A stretch of DNA of 42,837 nucleotides. Source: a virus. The position numbers were made by a program, and so were the translations under genes. The stretch lies in IMG/VR virus record IMGVR_UViG_3300047289_000036, positions 1 to 42,837 of that record, one strand, 5' to 3'. The first letter of the stretch is position 1. Every line of letters begins with the position of its first letter. Shown piece after piece: positions 25,455 to 32,597 of this stretch. The notes beneath the pieces are model-generated. The model had not been told where the DNA came from, made no database searches, and saw nothing but the letters and a program-made list of their open reading frames with translations.

Positions 25455-25838
25455 ATGCCATTTGATCCAAATAAATTCATCAACCCCGGTCAGTTTTCTG
25501 ATTACTCTTCATACTCAGGTATGGGGGGTGATAACCAACAGATGAAAAGTCTGAAACAGGTTGCCGCTGAAGCTGTTGGCGTACCTGCTGCTGGTGGTCC
25601 TACTCCAGATCAAGTATCTGCTCCTGTTGCTCCACCTCAGACAATTGGTGAAATGGCTACTCAACAGTTCAATCAAGCCGTTGCTCCTGTTCAGCAAAAA
25701 TTCACCAATGTTTCAAATGCCGCGACTCAATTCGGTCAAGGCAATTTTGCTCAAGGCGTTAATGCTTATCGTGGGTATGCTCCAGCTACACCACAGCCAC
25801 AGCCAAGCGTAATCAATCAACACTATGGAGTTGAATAA
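25455..25838 (+). CDS. Pro/Gln-rich internal virion-type protein, 127 residues
   Basis: RBS AAGGACTTGTT. Contains an alanine/proline-rich centre (AEAVGVPAAGGPTPDQVSAP) and a C-terminal APATPQPQPSVINQHYGVE tail. Largely disordered with one helix (TIGEMATQQFNQAVAPVQQK). The stop overlaps the next start (TAATG). Placed within the ejection-protein block; no family recognised. Confidence 0.6.
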   Translation: MPFDPNKFINPGQFSDYSSYSGMGGDNQQMKSLKQVAAEAVGVPAAGGPTPDQVSAPVAPPQTIGEMATQQFNQAVAPVQQKFTNVSNAATQFGQGNFAQGVNAYRGYAPATPQPQPSVINQHYGVE

Positions 25839-27370
25839 TGACAGAAGAAGCTATTGCTCCTACAACTGGTGGTGTCGGGATTAAAACCCCATCCAATTTA
25901 GATTGGGGTCAAAGTCAAGACTTTGAACAACTGAACAAAGATGCTGCTGATTTACATAATCGCGTCTATGCTCCTATTGTTGAAAAGGTTATGACTGCGG
26001 CTTCTGGTCAAGGAACTCCTGAAGACAACATTGAAGTTGCTAACGTATTCAAAACTGCTAACGAAGCACGTATTGGCGATGTTTTGGCTGGCATCTTTAA
26101 AGCAGACCCATTAAGAGTCTATGTTGGCTTAACTGGTGGTGCTGACGTTCATGAGCGTGGCTATGACGGTGCTGGCAATCAATACGGCGCAGTCTACAAC
26201 CAACGTGGTGAATTGCGTGGTTACAAGAACTTGTCAAACGGCAAGTATTTGACTGAGCAAGAGCTTGCACAGATTGGACCAATCACATCCAAGTCAGACA
26301 TTACTGCTGAACGTCAACAAGCATTCAAGTCTATTGGTGCTAACTTGGCTGATGTTGCTAAGGCTCGTGCTACCGACTTTATAAAAACTCAACAACTTGC
26401 TGGCGAGGCAGGTGCTAACGGCGGCATGATTCGTGAACTTGGCGCTCAGAATAATGAGATTTCCAAACGCTTGTCTCCTGCATCTTTAGACCCAAAGACT
26501 CTTGCCTTGGTTAAAGGTGTTTCAAGCATTCGTACTGGTGATGAACAACAGACTCGTTCTACTGTTGACACATTGAAGCAATTTGCTAATGGCAATAAAG
26601 CTTCCAATGAACTTTCAAAATCTGCCAAAGATTCAATTGGTTTGAATTTTGGTTTGCAATATCACCAAGGCCGTGGCTGGGTAGACAGCAAAGGTAATGT
26701 TGCTTCTAATGAACAATTAGAAAAGATGGGTCGCCAATTTGAAGAAAGTCAATCTTCTAACAAGGCAATTGAGACTCGTCAACAAGACATGTTGCAACGC
26801 GCACAAATCTTGGCGGCAGGTAAGCCTGAGTTGTTGAATGATATTACTGCTTTGATTAACAACAACTACAAGATTGCTGTTGCTCAAAACGCTATTGAAC
26901 AGCATGGCGGCATTGGTGTTGCTCGTCCTAACTTGCCACAACAACTTGGCGACAGCTTCATGTCTGCTCGTCAAAAGGCTATTAGTGATGAATATTACGG
27001 CGCAGCTTCAGAAGCTTTCTACAGCTTCATGGAAAAGCGTTTGAAAAATATTCCTGCTGGTCGTAGCCCTGACATTGGCGCTCTTCGTGCTGAGTTTGCT
27101 CAATCTCCAGAAATGGCTAGATTGCGTAAAAACGCCGCAGAACAAAGCCATATTGTTGATAAAGAAAATGCCGTGATTTCATCTGAAATCGGTCAACGTC
27201 AAGCAACTCAAGGATTGACAAATGAAACAGGTCGTGAGGCTGTTGCTCCTCGTGAGAACGCTAGAAGTAACATGGGTCCACAAGGTAGCCGTCCACCTGT
27301 TGCCGCACCTGCTACTGAAGCGCCACAACGCCGTTCATTGGCTGAAATTCGTCAAAGCATGAACCGATAA
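25838..27370 (+). CDS. internal virion / ejection protein, 510 residues
   Basis: Long, mostly helical and polar. A short ordered segment, RVYVGLTGGADVHERGYDGA, then YNQRGELRGYKNLSNGKYLT, is followed by helices (EARIGDVLAGIF; AERQQAFKSIGANLADVAKA; IETRQQDMLQRAQILAAGKP). The C-terminus is disordered and Pro/Arg-rich. No peptidase or lysozyme motif is visible. Size, helicity and place agree with the large ejection proteins of P22/SU10-like phages that extend the DNA channel into the cell. Confidence 0.65.
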   Translation: MTEEAIAPTTGGVGIKTPSNLDWGQSQDFEQLNKDAADLHNRVYAPIVEKVMTAASGQGTPEDNIEVANVFKTANEARIGDVLAGIFKADPLRVYVGLTGGADVHERGYDGAGNQYGAVYNQRGELRGYKNLSNGKYLTEQELAQIGPITSKSDITAERQQAFKSIGANLADVAKARATDFIKTQQLAGEAGANGGMIRELGAQNNEISKRLSPASLDPKTLALVKGVSSIRTGDEQQTRSTVDTLKQFANGNKASNELSKSAKDSIGLNFGLQYHQGRGWVDSKGNVASNEQLEKMGRQFEESQSSNKAIETRQQDMLQRAQILAAGKPELLNDITALINNNYKIAVAQNAIEQHGGIGVARPNLPQQLGDSFMSARQKAISDEYYGAASEAFYSFMEKRLKNIPAGRSPDIGALRAEFAQSPEMARLRKNAAEQSHIVDKENAVISSEIGQRQATQGLTNETGREAVAPRENARSNMGPQGSRPPVAAPATEAPQRRSLAEIRQSMNR

Positions 27371-27381
27371 GGAAAAACAAA

Positions 27382-28851
27382 ATGGCTGATGTACATGGTT
27401 TTATTTCTAATGCTCTTCAAGAAGGTCATCCAATTGAAGACATCGTAGGTTTCTTGGGTGAGTCTCAAGACCCTGATGAAAAGGCATGGGCTGATCGTTG
27501 GAAAGCAACGGCTGCGGCTCCTGAGTATCAGCCAGGCGCTGGTATCAAAGAAGATAAAACTGGCGCACCAAGTGCTGGCCTTCTTGAAAAGGTTGACCAG
27601 ATGACACCAGGGCAGATTGCTACTGGTGTAATTGGTACGGGATTGGCTTTAAAAGCGCCAAGCATCTATCAGGGCTATCAAGAAAATAAAATTGCTAATC
27701 GCAAGCTTGACATTGAAGCACGTAAGGCTGACTTGTATGCTCAACAAGTAAATAAGCAAGGCATGACTCCTGCTGTTGCTGAACCTTTTTTTGCTCCTGA
27801 ACTTGCTGGCGCTCCAGAAGCTCCTAAGTTGTCTCCATTGGAAGAAGCTCGTATCAACACTGAACGCGCTCGTGCTGAAGCCATCCAAGCAAAGATTGCT
27901 TTGCAAGAACGTAAGATTGCTTTAGAAGAGCAAAAAGCTAAAGCCGCTCAAGAAGCCAAAGCCGCTACTGCATCCGCTCAAAAGACTACATCTAGTGGCG
28001 CTGTTAATCCTGAAGACCGTCAGATGTTGCAAAGCTCTGAGAAGGCCAAGATGGATAAAGCCATTACTGCTGAACAGAAAGTGACTGAAGCTTCTTCTCG
28101 TGCCGCACAAGCCGCTGAAGCTTTGGCTGTTCCACCTCCTGTTGCACCTACTGCACCTGTTGCGGCAACATCTACGCCAGCACCAGTTGCCAATCAACCT
28201 GTTGTGCCGCCAAAGGGTCCAGAGATTACTTTGACACCTTCTGCTGAAGTTGTTTCTGAAATGCAAGTTGTTCCAAAGGAAGCTGTTCCTCAAGAAGCTC
28301 CTCGTCCTGCTGGCTCTGTTCCTCCAAAAGCCAAAGACAAATTAACCTTCAAAAAGATTGAAGAACTTCCAAAAGACATGCAATTCAAAGCAGGTGTTGG
28401 CGGTGGTGATAGCTGGCTGCATGACACTGTTGGTCCTGACATTCGTAAGTTCATCATTGATGAATTTAACGGTGGCAAGCCTATTGGGGGTGGAAAAGAA
28501 GGCATGGAGAAAGCATATGGAATGGTTAGCAAGTATGAGCAATGGCTAAAAGAAAATATTCCAGAGCAAACATTGACTCGTTCTGAACGCAAGTTTGCAG
28601 GTATTCCTCCTGCCAAGCAATATGGTCCATTGGGTAAGGCTGTCAAAGTAGCTGGCGCTACTGGCTTACTCATGACTGCGGCTCAATCAGCTAACGCAGC
28701 AGAGTTGGCGCGTAATGTTGGTGAAGCATTGCTTCCAATTGGCGCTACTCCAAGTGAACTGGCTCCCGGCACTCTGACTGAGAAGCAATTAAATGCTTTC
28801 AGAGAGGCTGAGAAGCTTGGTAGTCCTTATCGAACTGTAAAAAAGAAGTAA
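27382..28851 (+). CDS. internal virion / ejection protein with coiled coil, 489 residues
   Basis: Helical start (MADVHGFISNALQEGHPIED), then a hydrophobic helix (PGQIATGVIGTGLALKAPSI). A long charged coiled coil spans about 155-235 (RARAEAIQAKIALQERKIAL; EEQKAKAAQEAKAATASAQK). A Pro/Ala/Val linker follows (VAPTAPVAATSTPAPVANQP) and then a C-terminal domain with a second weakly hydrophobic helix (VKVAGATGLLMTAAQSANAA). Such proteins are injected and may insert in the inner membrane. Last of the ejection set, 3 bases before the holin-like gene. Confidence 0.65.
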   Translation: MADVHGFISNALQEGHPIEDIVGFLGESQDPDEKAWADRWKATAAAPEYQPGAGIKEDKTGAPSAGLLEKVDQMTPGQIATGVIGTGLALKAPSIYQGYQENKIANRKLDIEARKADLYAQQVNKQGMTPAVAEPFFAPELAGAPEAPKLSPLEEARINTERARAEAIQAKIALQERKIALEEQKAKAAQEAKAATASAQKTTSSGAVNPEDRQMLQSSEKAKMDKAITAEQKVTEASSRAAQAAEALAVPPPVAPTAPVAATSTPAPVANQPVVPPKGPEITLTPSAEVVSEMQVVPKEAVPQEAPRPAGSVPPKAKDKLTFKKIEELPKDMQFKAGVGGGDSWLHDTVGPDIRKFIIDEFNGGKPIGGGKEGMEKAYGMVSKYEQWLKENIPEQTLTRSERKFAGIPPAKQYGPLGKAVKVAGATGLLMTAAQSANAAELARNVGEALLPIGATPSELAPGTLTEKQLNAFREAEKLGSPYRTVKKK

Positions 28852-28854
28852 GCC

Positions 28855-29040
28855 ATGACTAACGACCATGAAACAGGCGCGGCAGTAGCTGCTAAATCAG
28901 CCCTACCAGTTGGTATCTCATTGGCTACGGTCATGGGTTACCAAGTCAGTGACATCTTGATGTGGATGACCTTAATCTACACATTGCTGTTGATCGTTCA
29001 CAAGGTCTACCTGATGTACAAAGACTTTCGTAAGAAGTAA
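28855..29040 (+). CDS. putative small holin, 61 residues
   Basis: A moderately hydrophobic stretch (ALPVGISLATVMGYQVSDIL) is followed by one clear membrane span (MWMTLIYTLLLIVHKVYLMY) and a basic tail (KDFRKK). This is the layout of short class II/III phage holins that time host lysis. It opens the lysis block directly after the virion genes. A 29035 protein with two spans (30035-30526) is a rival holin candidate. Confidence 0.65.
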   Translation: MTNDHETGAAVAAKSALPVGISLATVMGYQVSDILMWMTLIYTLLLIVHKVYLMYKDFRKK

Positions 29041-29042
29041 AT

Positions 29043-29729
29043 GTGCCGATCGGGACTGCGCTTTTTGCTGCGACCACCGCATTTCAGTTAGTCAAAGACG
29101 GTTGCGCTCTTTACAAAGAAGTCAAGGGCGTAGCTGGTAACGTCAAGCAAATCTATGATGAAATTTCTGGGCAGTTTGCTGGTAAGGAAGTTACTAAGGA
29201 GCAAGCTAAAAAGATTGAGGCTGAGAAGGCGCGTATTCAGGAAGTAGCTCAAGCTGACCCTGACCAAGTTATCTTCAAAATTGGAGACGAGCTTGGCAAC
29301 ATGTTTGATGCGTTCGATAGATTAGAAGCATTGTTTTGGGAGCAGGAAAGAGAAGCAAAGAAGGTACAGGCTCCTGGTACTTCATTAAAGCGAATGGCTT
29401 TGCAACGAATCATGGTTCGTAACAAGCTGTTGGCTATGCAGGTGGAATTGAGAGAACAGATGGTGTATCACTCACCTCCAGAATTGGGAGCCTTGTGGAG
29501 CCAATTTGAAGAGATGAGAGAACAAATTGAAGAAGAGCAAAGGGTAGCTAGGGAAAAGCAAGCGAGAGAGGATTCAGCCCTTCAAAAAGAACGTGAAGCT
29601 TTGAGAGAAGAGATTCGTGTGAAGTCGATGGATGCCGCAATAGCATTGGTTGGATTAATCTTTCTGGGTTGGATGTTGTGGCTACTAAGAAATCAAGCGA
29701 TAGCACGAGCGTCTTTCTGGCACACCTAA
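29043..29729 (+). CDS. coiled-coil protein with C-terminal membrane anchor, 228 residues
   Basis: GTG start at 29043, two bases after the holin-like stop; an ATG at 29041 is out of frame. The N-terminus is mildly hydrophobic (IGTALFAATTAFQLVKDGCA). The body is very charged helix (EQAKKIEAEKARIQEVAQAD; EEMREQIEEEQRVAREKQAR), and the C-terminus is one membrane span (AAIALVGLIFLGWMLWLLRN). Conserved in layout with membrane proteins of aquatic phage lysis regions, role unknown (holin partner or spanin-like scaffold possible). Confidence 0.65.
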   Translation: MPIGTALFAATTAFQLVKDGCALYKEVKGVAGNVKQIYDEISGQFAGKEVTKEQAKKIEAEKARIQEVAQADPDQVIFKIGDELGNMFDAFDRLEALFWEQEREAKKVQAPGTSLKRMALQRIMVRNKLLAMQVELREQMVYHSPPELGALWSQFEEMREQIEEEQRVAREKQAREDSALQKEREALREEIRVKSMDAAIALVGLIFLGWMLWLLRNQAIARASFWHT

Positions 29730-29869
29730 TTGTCTTGTGTGTCTTGTTGGTTGTGTTCACTTTTTCTTTTATGGCGTACATCGACACGCTGTGGATGAAA
29801 GAGGAAATCAAGAAAGAAGCAAGGGAGCTGCGTAAGCTCAAAGAAGAATTGAAGAAGGAGTCGAAATGA
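29669..29869 (+). CDS. small membrane-anchored coiled-coil protein (i-spanin-like topology)
   Basis: Starts in another frame inside the previous gene (TTG at 29669, or GTG at 29678; start uncertain). One N-terminal span (VFLAHLIVLCVLLVVFTFSF), then a charged coiled coil to the end (MKEEIKKEARELRKLKEELK). Its stop overlaps the start of a lipoprotein gene. N-in membrane anchor plus periplasmic coiled coil followed by a lipoprotein is the arrangement of spanin pairs, although a classic Rz/Rz1 pair is encoded further on. Confidence 0.55.
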   Translation: MDVVATKKSSDSTSVFLAHLIVLCVLLVVFTFSFMAYIDTLWMKEEIKKEARELRKLKEELKKESK

Positions 29870-30078
29870 GATTTGTACTTGTCTTGCTGTTGCTGTTAGC
29901 AGGTTGTGAAGACCGCTATCGGTATTACTGCCAAGACCCTGCTAACTTCTCTGCAAAGAGATGCCAACGCCCAGACTGTCTATTCAGCCAAGACTGTCCT
30001 GATTACCTCGTAGCCCCTGTATTGGAGAAGCAAATTGCCCCACAAGCACCAACACCATCAGCGTCATCTGACCGCTGA
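29866..30078 (+). CDS. cysteine-rich lipoprotein, 70 residues
   Basis: Short signal sequence MRFVLVLLLLLAGC with lipobox LAGC, so Cys14 should be lipidated. The mature part has four more cysteines (C22, C33, C38, C44) that could form two disulphides, and a Pro/Ala/Ser tail. ATGA overlap with the upstream membrane protein. Could be an outer-membrane spanin-like subunit or a superinfection-exclusion lipoprotein. RBS AAGGAGTCGAA is strong. Confidence 0.75.
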   Translation: MRFVLVLLLLLAGCEDRYRYYCQDPANFSAKRCQRPDCLFSQDCPDYLVAPVLEKQIAPQAPTPSASSDR

Positions 30079-30526
30079 AGAATTTGAAACCCGCATCTGG
30101 GGTTTTGTTGTTATTGTTGTCACGCTGATTCTGGCTGGCATCGTTGCCTTCATGCTGTACAGCCTAGCGTTTGTTGTGCAGCCACTGAAGTCTATGGCTC
30201 CAATGGACCAAGCCTTTGCCAAGATGTTGAATGACATCGTTTTGCTTGTTGTAGGTGGCATTGGTGGCGTGATGAGCCGTAAGGGTGTGCAAGCAGCTGC
30301 GGAGAAGATGGCATCCCCACAGCCCCAAACCGTAGCGCCTAGTAATAGCCCCGCGCCTACGGTTTCATCGGGCATGTTTGATTTCAACTTTAACGGTTTC
30401 AAGAATCCAGAGTTGGATGAGACATGGAGAGCACCACCGCCTCCAACAACACCTGCTAACTATGTTGACCCTGCCTTGGAAGAGATTGCCCATGAACGAG
30501 CAGCAGCCAAACTGGAGGGAGCATGA
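30035..30526 (+). CDS. two-span membrane protein, holin candidate, 163 residues
   Basis: TTG start at 30035 supported by GGAGAAG six bases upstream; overlaps the lipoprotein gene by 44 bases. A His-rich cytosolic start is followed by span 1 (WGFVVIVVTLILAGIVAFML) and span 2 (MLNDIVLLVVGGIGGVMSRK). A long Pro-rich soluble tail contains FDFNFNGFKNPELDETWRAP. Two spans close to the N-terminus fit a class II holin; the long tail is unusual. ATGA coupling to the Rz gene. Confidence 0.65.
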   Translation: MPHKHQHHQRHLTAEEFETRIWGFVVIVVTLILAGIVAFMLYSLAFVVQPLKSMAPMDQAFAKMLNDIVLLVVGGIGGVMSRKGVQAAAEKMASPQPQTVAPSNSPAPTVSSGMFDFNFNGFKNPELDETWRAPPPPTTPANYVDPALEEIAHERAAAKLEGA

Positions 30527-30945
30527 TCAACCCTTGGATGATTCTGGGGGCTATCGCTGTAGCCTTCACTGTGTATTTAACAGGCCACCATGCAGGTTAT
30601 GCACAAAAGGAAGCGGAAGACCAAGCCCTGATTGCACAGAAGAACGGCGAAATGGTCAAACTCAAGGATGAACAAGATGCAAAAGACAATGAAACTAAAC
30701 AGCAGTTTGAAACTAAGCTTGATGGCATTCTGTCTTCTCGCCCAAGGCTGTACGTCCCCCTCGCCTCCAAGGGTGGATGTTCCACCACTACCTCCAACGA
30801 TGGTAAAGAGAGAGCCGAACTTGACGGACAGACTGTTGAAGACCTTATCAGGCTCGTTGCCGAAGGAGACAGAGCCATCATCGAATTGAACTCATGCATT
30901 GACCGCTATGAGTCCATTCGTAAAACGCTCAGTGGAACGCAATAG
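30523..30945 (+). CDS. Rz: i-spanin (Rz-like)
   Basis: Inner-membrane half of the complex that fuses inner and outer membranes at lysis. One N-terminal span (WMILGAIAVAFTVYLTGHHA), then periplasmic coiled coil (KDEQDAKDNETKQQFETKLD). The family-type region RLYVPLASKGGC is followed by KERAELDGQTVEDLIRLVAE and GDRAIIELNSCIDRYES. Rz1 is fully nested in it in another frame (30677-30889). The last 17 bases overlap the end of the antisense homing endonuclease gene. Confidence 0.85.
   Translation: MINPWMILGAIAVAFTVYLTGHHAGYAQKEAEDQALIAQKNGEMVKLKDEQDAKDNETKQQFETKLDGILSSRPRLYVPLASKGGCSTTTSNDGKERAELDGQTVEDLIRLVAEGDRAIIELNSCIDRYESIRKTLSGTQ
30677..30889 (+). CDS. Rz1: o-spanin (Rz1-like) nested inside Rz
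   Basis: Lies entirely inside the Rz gene in a different frame. The start at 30677 has AAGGA (30664-30668) eight bases upstream. Signal MQKTMKLNSSLKLSLMAFCL runs into lipobox LAQGC, so Cys25 is lipidated; Gln at -2 is slightly unusual. The mature protein is Pro-rich (TSPSPPRVDVPPLPPTM) as in Rz1 proteins, which bridge the periplasm to Rz. Nested order and size (70 residues) match lambda-type Rz/Rz1. Confidence 0.85.
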   Translation: MQKTMKLNSSLKLSLMAFCLLAQGCTSPSPPRVDVPPLPPTMVKREPNLTDRLLKTLSGSLPKETEPSSN

Positions 30946-31393
30946 GATGATGAATCTTTTTGGCTTCAATGTAGGCTTGATGCGCAAGTTCTGGCGTATT
31001 GAAATAGCCTATGTGTTTGCGTTTTTTGTTTACAGCTATTTGAGCCAACCATTTGTTTTTCTTTTTGCACCAGCAAACTCCTCTATATCCGCTGGTGTTG
31101 CTGGAATATGGGTTGTGTTGGTTTTGCATATTTTGTTGGTGAGTCGCCAATCTCAAATTGCAAATCCTATTATCTGTCTTGACTTCATTGATGTGGTCAA
31201 TTGCGAAATCAGGAAAACATTTGTAAGTCAAATACCAAGCAACTCTGTGTGCCTGATACAGCTTTGTCTTGTTCCTAAAAACTACATAGCCTCTGTTGTT
31301 GATGCAACCAATAGGTTTTTGGAGATTTTTAGTTCTGTAAAACAATCCAGTGTCTGCGTTGTAAACAAGACCTGTAAAATCAATATCGTTCAT
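30929..31393 (-). CDS. HNH homing endonuclease with AP2-like DNA-binding domain
   Basis: Mobile DNA endonuclease inserted antisense in the lysis cassette. The HNH core is H49 (YQAHRVAWYLTY), then IDHINEVKTDNRICNLRLAT with H67 and the -NL-AT-QN-QN ending (residues 66-91). The C-terminus (GYRGVCWCKKKNKWLAQIAV and RKHIGYFNTPELAHQAYIEA) is an AP2-like DNA-binding domain. SD GAGGGTG lies before the ATG. The codon use (AAA, AAT, AGA) is more AT-rich than in neighbours, as expected for a late arrival. The end overlaps Rz by 17 bases without breaking it. Confidence 0.9.
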   Translation of the reverse strand: MNDIDFTGLVYNADTGLFYRTKNLQKPIGCINNRGYVVFRNKTKLYQAHRVAWYLTYKCFPDFAIDHINEVKTDNRICNLRLATHQQNMQNQHNPYSSNTSGYRGVCWCKKKNKWLAQIAVNKKRKHIGYFNTPELAHQAYIEAKKIHHPIAFH

Positions 31394-31427
31394 GCTGTTG
31401 CACCCTCATGCAATGGTTTGAGAAGTA

Positions 31428-31455
31428 ACGGCTTGATGTTGACGCATCAGGCCGT
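31428..31455. promoter_or_regulatory. strong hairpin between homing endonuclease and endolysin
   Basis: ACGGCTTGATG (31428-31438) pairs with CATCAGGCCGT (31445-31455), 11 bp with one G-T pair and a 6-base loop. Downstream on the plus strand is the endolysin SD (31467-31473); on the minus strand it lies in the leader of the HNH gene. No T-run follows on either strand, so it is more likely an RNA-processing or translation-control element than a terminator. Confidence 0.55.
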
Positions 31456-31461
31456 TGCGCC

Positions 31462-31467
31462 ATTATA
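31462..31467 (-). promoter_or_regulatory. perfect -10 box, possible HNH gene promoter
   Basis: The minus strand reads TATAAT at 31467-31462, so a start near 31455 would transcribe the hairpin and the HNH gene. No good -35 hexamer is seen at 16-18 bases, so activity is uncertain. The same bases overlap the endolysin ribosome binding region. Confidence 0.3.
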
Positions 31468-31481
31468 AGGAAGACATTGCA

Positions 31482-32084
31482 ATGATTACTGCCGAACAAC
31501 TAACCAAGCTGCACATCAATCCTGAGCTTGCAGGTCCATTGAACGAAACCTTTGAGAAGTTCAACATCAGCACTGTGCGCCAGCAAGCAGCCTTCTTGGG
31601 TCAATGCGGTCACGAGTGTGGCAACTTCAAAGTCTTTGAAGAGAACTTGAACTACCGTGCTGAGACATTGATGAAGCTTTGGCCCAAGCGTTTCCCAACT
31701 CTTGAGTTTGCCAAACAGTACGAGCGTCAGCCTAAAAAAATTGCCAACTCTGTTTACGCCTCACGTATGGGAAACAGGGACGAAGCTTCAGGGGATGGGT
31801 ATCGTTTTCGAGGCAGGGGGGCTATCCAATTGACAGGCCATAGCGGTTACTACCATGCTGGACAAGCGTGTGGTGTTGACTTTGTGATGGAGCCTGATCT
31901 GGTTGCCACGCCAAAGTATGCCCTGATGACTGCTGGCTGGTTCTGGTCCACCCACGGATGCAACCCGTTAGCTGAGAACGCTGATTGGGTAGGTCTTACA
32001 AAGAAGATCAACGGTGGCACTATTGGCCTTGATGACCGTGTAAAACATACCCAACAGGCTATCTCAGTGCTTAGTCAGGGTTGA
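31482..32084 (+). CDS. endolysin, GH19 chitinase-like muramidase
   Basis: Cleaves peptidoglycan glycan strands at lysis. 200 residues from the ATG at 31482 (AAGGAAG upstream); a longer frame from 31455 has no ribosome site. GH19 hallmarks: AAFLGQCGHECGNF with the catalytic Glu45, ENLNYRAETLMKLWP, GYRFRGRGAIQLTGHSGY (106-123) and a C-terminal LTKKINGGTIGLDDRV. No signal peptide, so export needs a holin. Ends convergently inside the first leftward early gene (21-base overlap). Confidence 0.92.
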   Translation: MITAEQLTKLHINPELAGPLNETFEKFNISTVRQQAAFLGQCGHECGNFKVFEENLNYRAETLMKLWPKRFPTLEFAKQYERQPKKIANSVYASRMGNRDEASGDGYRFRGRGAIQLTGHSGYYHAGQACGVDFVMEPDLVATPKYALMTAGWFWSTHGCNPLAENADWVGLTKKINGGTIGLDDRVKHTQQAISVLSQG

Positions 32085-32249
32085 TGGCTCAAAGAGAGTT
32101 ATCCCAAGGTCTTTGCGGTAACTCTCAATGATGCGCTCTTGGCGCTCAATCATGGCGTAAAGAAACAGAACTTCGCTGGTCGCATCATGCGAATCAATCA
32201 CAGTGCCTGTTTCATCACGTTCAAGGATGACGTAGGCAAACTCACTCAT
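32064..32249 (-). CDS. hypothetical 61-residue protein
   Basis: Last gene of the leftward early operon; its 3' end overlaps the endolysin end. The product (MSEFAYVILERDETGTVIDS, then LFLYAMIERQERIIESYRKD) has a strand-like start and a charged helix. The ATG lies within the end of the upstream 34-residue membrane gene, so translation is coupled. No family recognised. Confidence 0.65.
   Translation of the reverse strand: MSEFAYVILERDETGTVIDSHDATSEVLFLYAMIERQERIIESYRKDLGITLFEPSTLTKH
32094..32126. terminator. inverted repeat at the convergent junction
   Basis: GAGAGTTA (32094-32101) and TAACTCTC (32119-32126) form an 8-bp stem with a 17-base loop, ten bases after the endolysin stop. It could slow or end rightward transcription facing the leftward operon, but no T-run follows. 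It lies inside the coding part of the 61-residue gene. Confidence 0.35.
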
Positions 32250-32346
32250 CTAGGCTCCAAAACTTGGCTATGCCAATCAATACAAGCCCTACTGCTACAC
32301 AGGCAATACCCATCAGCAATACGATGGTTAATATTCCTTCAATCAT
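32242..32346 (-). CDS. 34-residue single-span membrane peptide
   Basis: The start overlaps the upstream stop as ATGA (32346-32343), and the end overlaps the next start by 8 bases. The product is MIEGILTIVLLMGIACVAVG, then LVLIGIAKFWSLDE: one membrane span with an acidic tail. Too short for common ORF cut-offs, but tight coupling at both ends argues that it is translated. Confidence 0.6.
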   Translation of the reverse strand: MIEGILTIVLLMGIACVAVGLVLIGIAKFWSLDE

Positions 32347-32597
32347 TTAACCCCCTTTGGCATACCTGCCCTTGAGTACATGTAAAAGTCAGTAGGAGCA
32401 AGAGACACACGTTTTGTTTTTGGTGTGTGACTGATTGTGAATACAGCAGCCCCTTTGACACTTTCACGGGTAGCACGGTTCATGGAGCCATACTTTTCAC
32501 CATTGGCTTTGGCTGCTGATTCCTTACGAATCGTTGACATGAACTCAGGCATGTAGGTTGCCACGTAGTCTTTGTGGAACGCATTGATTTCTTTCAT
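32343..32597 (-). CDS. hypothetical 84-residue basic protein
   Basis: The start at 32597 is chosen because GGAG lies just upstream and the ATG overlaps the preceding stop (ATGA). An in-frame ATG at 32609 lacks a site. The product is basic (TIRKESAAKANGEKYGSMNR; SVKGAAVFTISHTPKTKRVS) with an FYMYSRAGMPKG end. Possibly nucleic-acid binding; no family recognised. Confidence 0.65.
   Translation of the reverse strand: MKEINAFHKDYVATYMPEFMSTIRKESAAKANGEKYGSMNRATRESVKGAAVFTISHTPKTKRVSLAPTDFYMYSRAGMPKGVK

Noticed and set aside
30899-31468. 189-residue rightward frame across the HNH gene
   Set aside because: Complement of a clear HNH-AP2 gene; its product is Val/Cys/Phe-rich without any motif.
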